The notes under the pieces were generated by a model, which did no database searches, was not told the origin of the DNA, and saw only the letters and a program-made list of their open reading frames with translations. Of a DNA stretch of 64,000 bases, positions 58,380-64,000 are shown in pieces (positions within the stretch are counted from its first letter, which is position 1; each line of letters starts with the position of its first letter). Origin of the DNA: Heterobasidion occidentale (lineage: Eukaryota; Basidiomycota; Agaricomycetes; Russulales; Bondarzewiaceae); contig JBCAQO010000004.1 of assembly GCA_039111635.1 (NCBI GenBank), positions 3,286,001 through 3,350,000 of the forward strand, written 5' to 3'. The translations under genes and the position numbers were made by a program.

Positions 58380-59390
58380 CTAGTTCTTCGGGTAAGGTAA
58401 ACGTGTATGGGTGGAAACGCTGGTGGTGTGGGGATGGGAATGCTCCGGGCATCGGGCGGTATGGTGATCCGTTCGAGGCGGATGACGAGGCTCGGGAGAG
58501 ATCGCGGCTGTGGTCGGCATGTGATATTCGGTTGGGTCGAATACTTCGTCATCATAGTGGACCGGTCCTGCTAGTCCGATGAGGCGTCGTTCTCCTGCTA
58601 AGATACGGGCCGAGAGTGATTCTTCTCGCGTGTGGAGCGCTCTCTGCGCGTGCATGGTGAACGCGCGTTCCTCTCGGAGGATGCCGAGCGCTCGCAGGAC
58701 GTCAGCCGTGGATCCTCCCGACATGAACTCTTGTGAGGTATCCCCCGCGAGTAGTCCTAGTAAGTGTGTGACGGGGGTAGTGAGGTAGGTGTCTGGTTCT
58801 AGGTGGACAATCCCTGGGGTAGCTTCATCGAACAGAGGTGGAGGGGAGGTGGATGCTCGGTTAGCGGAGGGGTGTGGAGTGGGTGGACGTCGTTCGCGGT
58901 GTTCCCTCTCTTCATTAGCCTGGAACCGTTCCTCGTCTATCTCGTTCTGTTCCAGTATCCTGATCCTGTCCATCTCGTGTTCGTATTCCGAGTCCGTATC
59001 CGACCACCCGTCACTCCTCTCTGGCCTATTCGGGTCACTTCTTTCCCATAAGTTACCTGCTTCGTCCAAGTAATGGTCGCGGTGCCACCTAACTTCGATT
59101 TCTATGTTTCGGGTCGTCTTCCTCCTGTTCCGCCTCCTGACCGCTTCTTCGTCGTCTTCTGTCCATGGGACGGGTCGCTCTTCGGATACGTCGGACTCCG
59201 TGGATGGGGACGGCGTATCGTCAGTTTGTACAGATTGGTCGACGAAGGTGGTGGTCTGCTCAGAGTCTGACATGGGGGAGGAAGGCGAGGTTAGAGAGGA
59301 AGTTGTTGAATGTGTGGGTTGTCCGAATGGATGAGGGGATGGAGAGTATCGAGTTCGAGATTTTATACGTTTCTCGCTTTGTTTGTCCAA
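58380..59390 (-). CDS. Extra 3' ORF of the gypsy element, unknown
   Basis: 336-codon uninterrupted ORF, 48 bp after the pol stop, same strand. Starts MDKQSEKRIKSRTRYSPSPH; an internal MSDSEQTTTFVDQSVQTDD could be the true start. The centre is acidic and charged (VPWTEDDEEAVRRRNRRKTT), then EIEVRWHRDHYLDEAGNLWE, a coiled-coil-like Glu/Arg run (ERFQANEEREHRERRP) and VLRALGILREERAFTMHAQR. No signal peptide or membrane span, so not an envelope-type protein. Its position matches that of accessory ORFs in other LTR elements. Having no frame break while pol has several suggests either chance or selection. Confidence 0.7.
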   Translation of the reverse strand: MDKQSEKRIKSRTRYSPSPHPFGQPTHSTTSSLTSPSSPMSDSEQTTTFVDQSVQTDDTPSPSTESDVSEERPVPWTEDDEEAVRRRNRRKTTRNIEIEVRWHRDHYLDEAGNLWERSDPNRPERSDGWSDTDSEYEHEMDRIRILEQNEIDEERFQANEEREHRERRPPTPHPSANRASTSPPPLFDEATPGIVHLEPDTYLTTPVTHLLGLLAGDTSQEFMSGGSTADVLRALGILREERAFTMHAQRALHTREESLSARILAGERRLIGLAGPVHYDDEVFDPTEYHMPTTAAISPEPRHPPRTDHHTARCPEHSHPHTTSVSTHTRLPYPKN

Positions 59391-59437
59391 TGTTTGTCAA
59401 GGTTGCCCGAAGGGGAATGGTCGACGGATGTTTCACG

Positions 59438-62400
59438 TTATGCTTCCATTAGTTCCTTTGCGTTGGTCAGGCTTGCCCTTGTGACCCATTCATCGGACGA
59501 GTCGGGATATCCTTTCCAGTGCACCAGGTACTGATATCCGCGGCCTCGTTTCCTCTTATCTCTTATCTCTTCGACTTCGTACTCTTCTTCTCCATCCACA
59601 AGGTCAGGTGGTGGTTCTTCGAAGTTTGGTCCGTGAGCGTCGGTCTCTCGATACGGCGTTATTAGCGAGGCGTGGAAGACCGGGTGTATTTTCCATGTCG
59701 GTGGGAGCTTTAGTCTGAACGTTACGGGTCCTAGCTTCTTTTCGATAAGGAAGGGCCCGTGGAGTTTGGGTGCTAGCTTGTCCTTGGGATGTGTTGTCTT
59801 AATGTTTTTTCCCGATAGCCAGACCTTCTGTCCTTCTTCTAGTTCTACCTCGTGCTCCGCTGTTCTCTTCGCCATTATTTCTGCCGCTGCTTCTAGACTG
59901 GCTTTCGTCTCTTCTCTTACGTTTTTCAGCTTTTCCAACCGTCGTTCTACGCCAGGGATGTCGGACCTCGGTTCGATTTGTGGCATGATCGTGGGGTTAA
60001 ATCCATATAGGAGTTGGAACGGTGACTGATGTGTTGCTGAGTGTTCTCGTGCGTTGTGAGCGAATTCGGCGTAGGGAAGTAGTTCTGGCCAGTTATTTTG
60101 TTCGTAGTTGCAGAACGCTCGGAGGTATTGTTCGAGTTCTTGATTTACTCGTTCCGTTTCTCCATCGGTTTCCGGTGATATGCCGTGCTTAGCGCTGTTG
60201 TTACCCCTAGTTTTTTCCAAAGTTCCTTGGTGAATCTGGCTGCGAACTGTGGTCCTCTGTCCGATATTATTTTTTCTGGTAGTCCGTATCTTTTCCACAC
60301 GTTTTTCATGTAAAGATCTGCCGTTCCTTCTGCATCTATGGTCTTGGCGCAGGGGTGTACACGACTCCCTTTGTGTTCCTGTCTACGGTTACGTGGATGG
60401 AGTCATATGGTCCGACCTGCGGTAGGTCTGTAATGAAATCCATCGTGACCGTTTGCCAAGGTCCTTTGGGTATTTCGTTCGGTACTAATGGAACTCTTAT
60501 AGGGTGCGTTATATTTTTTGTATTTTGGCATATCGCGCATCCTGTTACGTATTCTTTTACGAACGTGGACATGCCTGGCCACCAAAAGTTGTCGGATACT
60601 AAGACATAAGTCTTCCACCTCCCTGGGTGTCCGGTTGCGATGGAGTCGTGGTACGTCTTGACTATGTCTCTTTTTAGTTCATCGTTGGGTGGTACATAGA
60701 CTTTTCCTTGATGCCATATAAGTTCGTCTTCGTAGTTCCATTTTTGCAGCCCTTTTGCCAGCGCTCGCGGTCCTGATGCTTTTATAACGTCCATTGCTTC
60801 CATTATTTCTTTGTCTCTTGCCGTTACTTCCTTTAGTCTTTGTCGAGTTGTCTGTCCAACAGTTCGATCGTGCCTCGTCCTGTTGCTTTTTTGACAAATA
60901 GTTGTGGGTTTAGTAACGTTTGGTTTGTGTTATCTAATTTCACCCCCCGTTTTAGGTCTGGACGCCTGGACAGTGCATCTGGGCGGTGCGTGACTCCTGG
61001 CTTATGAACGAGGGTAAAATCGAATCGAGATAAGAAAAGGGACCATCTGGCTTGTCGGCGGGATAAGGTTCTGGCAGTTCCGAAGTAAAGGAGGTTCTTG
61101 TGATCTGACCAGATTTCGAAAGGCCAGTGGGCTCCTTCGAGGTACACGCGCCAGTGGTCCAGGGCGTGGATGACTGCAAGTAATTCCTTATCAAAGATGT
61201 CATAATTTCGTTCGGCGGCGTTGAACGACTTCGAAAGGAATGCTACTGGGTGCCATCCATCACCTGGTATTTCTTGTGACAAGATAGCGCCTGATGCAAA
61301 GTCCGATGCATCGGTCTCCAGCCTGAATGGTCGTTTATGATTGGGGTAGATAAGAACCGGTGTGGATACGAAGGCTTGTTTGAGTGCCGTAAAGGCTTCC
61401 TGTCTTGCTTCCGTCCATATGAAGGGGGTGTCCTTTTTTGTGAGGTCATTCAAGGGTCGTGCGATAGTGGCAAAATCGCGGATGAACCTTCGGTAAAAGT
61501 TTCCGAAGCCTAAGAATGATTGGACTTCTTTTAGGGTAGTTGGTGTGGGCCAGGCCGAGATACCATCGATTTTAACCGGGTCCATCGAAATTCTGTCCTT
61601 CGAGATGATAAATCCGAGATATTCGACTTCTTCGACTTCGAATTGGCACTTCGTTGGCTTGAGGAATAAGTCATGTTCAAGCAGTATCTTCATGACTTGC
61701 ACAGTGACCCTTCGGTGTTCTTCCAAGGTTTTTGTAAACACCAGGATATCATCCATGTACACCGTGACAACTCGGGCAATGATGAGGTCGTGGAAGATAG
61801 TGTTCATCATTGTTTGGAATGTCGCCGGGGAGTTGCAAAGTCCGAAGAACATGACGAGGCATTCGTAAAGGCCGTATTTGGTTAGGAAGGCCGTCTTCCA
61901 TTCGTCTCCTTCTGCTATGCGAATATTGTTGTACCCCCATTTGACGTCGAACTTCGAGAATATCCTTGCTTCGGACCTAGCGATAGTTCGTATAACATCG
62001 TCGATTAGGGGTAGGGGGTATTTGTTTTTTATCGTGTTTTCGTTTAATCGGCGATAGTCTTGCACGGGTCTAAGGTCTCCTTCCTTTTTCTTTACAAAAA
62101 AGAAGGGCGAGGCTTGTGGCGATTTGGATATTCGAATTGTTCCCCTTTTTACGTGTTCCTGTATTACGTCATACAGTTTTTCATCTTCGTATTCCGTTAG
62201 GGGGTACAACTTGCATCCCTTGGGTTCCCATCCTGGTTTCATGTCAATATGGTGGTCCCATGAGCTATGTTGTGGCAGTCGTTGGGACGCTTCTTGACTG
62301 AAAACTTTTGCGAACTGCTTTAGGATGTATCTTGGGACGATCTCCTCCGTCGTGCGTACATCCTTTTTTTTGTTAGCTTCTTCTGCTAATTCTTGCGATT

Positions 62401-63180
62401 TACTGTGAGTCGATCGAAGGTGGATTGTCCCGTCCGGGTTCGTTTCAAAGATATTTTCGCCATAGCGGTTTTCATAGAGGTCCGTAATGAACTCGTTGAT
62501 TCCTTCGTCTTCTTCGCTCTCTTCTGGTAGACCTTCCGGTTGGTCTTCTATTGATACGTAATTGACCGCCTTCCTTGCTCCACGCCGTGCGAGTCTTTCT
62601 GCCTTGATGATAATCTCGGCCTTGCTCGTTATGCATGTCGAGAGCACGCTTGGAAGGTTAGGTCATTATTCACCCAATTGATTCTGGGGTTGTGTTCGTG
62701 CAACCAATCTGTTCCTAGGATAAGGTCTTCTCCTCCCAAGTCCGTTACTAGTAGTTCGCATTGTTCGTCGTGGTAATCCCCTTCGTCGTTCTCCATCCTC
62801 ATCAGTAGACGCGCTTTGTTTGTGATAGCTCCTCCCTGATTTGCTGAGCCGTCCACATTGAAGACAGGTATTGATTGTCCTATTTTCTCAAGTTTTATCC
62901 CTTGAGTGCGGCAGAATTGCTTGTCAATGAGGAGTCCTTCTGCCCCTGAGTCAATTAATACCCTTGCTCCGGTGTTTCCCTCCGAATGTTTTAGCTGTAC
63001 TTTTATGCGCATGGACGATTTTTGATTTGATTTGGTGAGTCGTACAGATGTTTTCACATGGGGAGGGTCTATGGATCCTACATACACCGATGATGAGGAT
63101 CGCGCTAAAAATTTGTGTCCGCTTCCTTCTTTCCACTTTCCCTGCTCAGGGCTTGTAGCAACGCTTCTTGTTCGTCCCAC
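59438..63180 (-). CDS. pol: Gypsy Pol: protease, RT, RNase H, integrase, chromodomain
   Basis: Protease frame 63180-62629 with active site VLIDSGAEG. RT/RNase H frame 62647-60833 with FSKFDVKWGYNNIRI, VTVYMDDILVFTKT (the YMDD box), RPFRLETDASDFASGAIL and FDKELLAVIHALDHWRVYLE. Integrase: zinc-finger HHCC (TGHPGRWK ... GCAICQN), first Asp in VTMDFITDLP, second in ISDRGPQFA, and the Glu in HPETDGETERVNQ-type context. It ends with the chromodomain EYEVEEIRDK and YLVHWKGYPDSSDEWV, stopping at 59438. Single bases are missing near 60353 and 60173, splitting the integrase. The protease-to-RT step is also a -1 shift. All catalytic residues are otherwise present. Confidence 0.9.
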
Positions 63181-64000
63181 CTAAGCTTTCCTATAAACCT
63201 CTGGATCTCTTCTCCGCTAATCTCAGGCTCCGTCTGACGTAAAGTTGCATCCTCGCCGGGTGAGTAGGTCTGCCGAGCTGCGAGTCTAGCCCTGAATGGG
63301 TTAGTCGTCGCCACGCCTCTACCCTCTCCCTGAGTTGCTTCCTCGCTACTGTTCTGAGCTCGCGCTGCGAACGCTCGGCCATTGCCGCTTCCTCCTCTTC
63401 CCAGCCCTCCGCCGGTCGAAGCCTGTCCGTACCCCATTTTTCTGTCACCCGATTGAACATATCCAGCTGCCCCTTGAGGTACCCTAGATGCACCCCTAGC
63501 GGGACATTGGTTGGCCATGTGTCCCTTCTTTCGACAGTAAAAGCACCCACCCTCCATTCGGAGTCTGTTCCTTTCTTCGTCGGTGAGGGGAGTGCGAAGT
63601 GCGTCGACGGCCATAGGTACGACGGAATTGTTCATACTGGCTGGGGCGTTGGACGAGTTATAGCGGAAGGGGTTATTCCGTTGTGTTGTTGCCGCAGGGA
63701 TGGAGCTTTTTATGCTCTGGAGTTCCCTCCATTGGTTATCAAACCGTTGCGTGTATGAAATCCAGTCGGCTATTCTGGTCGGCATGTCCGGGAGCCTGTA
63801 AATTTGTTTGAGGATTTCTGGGTGTATGGCTCGGCGGAAGTAGTCAACGGTTGACTCCATGTCGAATCCGCTTTCTGCCGCCGTGATTTGGAAGTCTGCC
63901 ACGAAGTCATCTGCCGTCCTTTTTCCCATTCTCATGGTGAACAGCTTCTGTCGTGCCTTCTGTTCCGTTCCTTCGTCCCTGAACACCTGCGCTAGTTCTT
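63105..64000 (-). CDS. gag: Gypsy Gag (5' end outside window)
   Basis: Open from the window edge (LAQVFRDEGTEQKARQ), with the conserved gag segment MRMGKRTADDFVADFQITAA and YFRRAIHPEILKQIY, and a zinc knuckle CFYCRKKGHMANQC (C-x2-C-x4-H-x4-C). Ends at 63105 and overlaps the protease frame by 76 bases in the -1 frame, the arrangement used for programmed -1 frameshifting in many gypsy elements. Confidence 0.85.
   Translation of the reverse strand, partial: ELAQVFRDEGTEQKARQKLFTMRMGKRTADDFVADFQITAAESGFDMESTVDYFRRAIHPEILKQIYRLPDMPTRIADWISYTQRFDNQWRELQSIKSSIPAATTQRNNPFRYNSSNAPASMNNSVVPMAVDALRTPLTDEERNRLRMEGGCFYCRKKGHMANQCPARGASRVPQGAAGYVQSGDRKMGYGQASTGGGLGRGGSGNGRAFAARAQNSSEEATQGEGRGVATTNPFRARLAARQTYSPGEDATLRQTEPEISGEEIQRFIGKLRWDEQEALLQALSRESGKKEADTNF

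Larger units (their letters stand above)
57762..64000 (-). mobile_element. Ty3/gypsy chromovirus-type LTR retrotransposon (5' end outside window)
   Basis: On minus, in order: gag with a zinc knuckle, protease, reverse transcriptase, RNase H, integrase with chromodomain, an extra ORF, polypurine tract and 3' LTR. The integrase-chromodomain fusion places it in the chromoviruses of Ty3/gypsy. The 5' LTR, primer-binding site and start of gag are beyond base 64000. Two single-base losses interrupt the integrase. Confidence 0.9.

Noticed and set aside
1..64000. tRNA, rRNA or CRISPR loci
   Set aside because: No cloverleaf with an acceptable T-loop, no rRNA-like sequence and no spaced direct-repeat array was seen by eye; a covariance-model search would be needed to exclude small RNAs.

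Overview
This 64 kb window is nuclear DNA from a filamentous basidiomycete, most likely an Agaricomycete. The evidence is the many 45-70 nt introns inside short exons, GC-rich coding sequence, and families typical of mushroom-forming fungi: FunK1 kinases, Agaricomycete 7TM proteins, a Tnp2-type DNA transposon and a chromodomain Ty3/gypsy element. There is no operon, CRISPR array, Shine-Dalgarno signal or convincing RNA gene. Gene models below were spliced by eye, so exon borders are approximate unless stated.

Layout. 1-6.6 kb: 5' part of a C2/EF-hand phosphatidylserine decarboxylase (minus) and an MFS sugar/quinate-type transporter (minus). 7.8-15.25 kb: a complete-looking two-gene DNA transposon bounded by inverted repeats. 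16.2-19 kb: two tandem members of an unrecognised gene family, the first decayed. 20.4-31.8 kb: WHI5-like G1/S repressor, RAI1/DXO decapping nuclease, cytochrome b5 protein, a long disordered hypothetical, and a peroxisomal crotonase ending in AKL. 32.2-43 kb: a dense block of housekeeping and meiotic genes arranged in divergent and convergent pairs (DSN1, a Bet1/Sft1-type SNARE, HOP2, LEU5 carrier, a hypothetical, an HMG-box protein and a secreted GPI-type glycoprotein). 43.5-46 kb: two small inverted-repeat transposons, both flanked by TA. 46.8-52.2 kb: a 7TM protein and a WD40 protein. 53.6-57.7 kb: two broken FunK1 kinase genes. 57.76-64 kb: the 3' two thirds of a chromovirus-type Ty3/gypsy retrotransposon with an extra ORF after pol; its 5' end lies outside the window.

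Two patterns cut across the window. First, conserved reading frames in at least seven loci, including housekeeping genes, are broken by net 1-2 base losses, often in G or C runs. A deletion-biased sequence error is the simplest cause, and it matters for anyone using these models. Second, four introns need GC rather than GT donors, which removes several apparent stops and frame breaks. The least explained items are the tandem unknown gene pair, the 3' ORF of the gypsy element, and the two small TA-flanked elements lying 191 bp apart.
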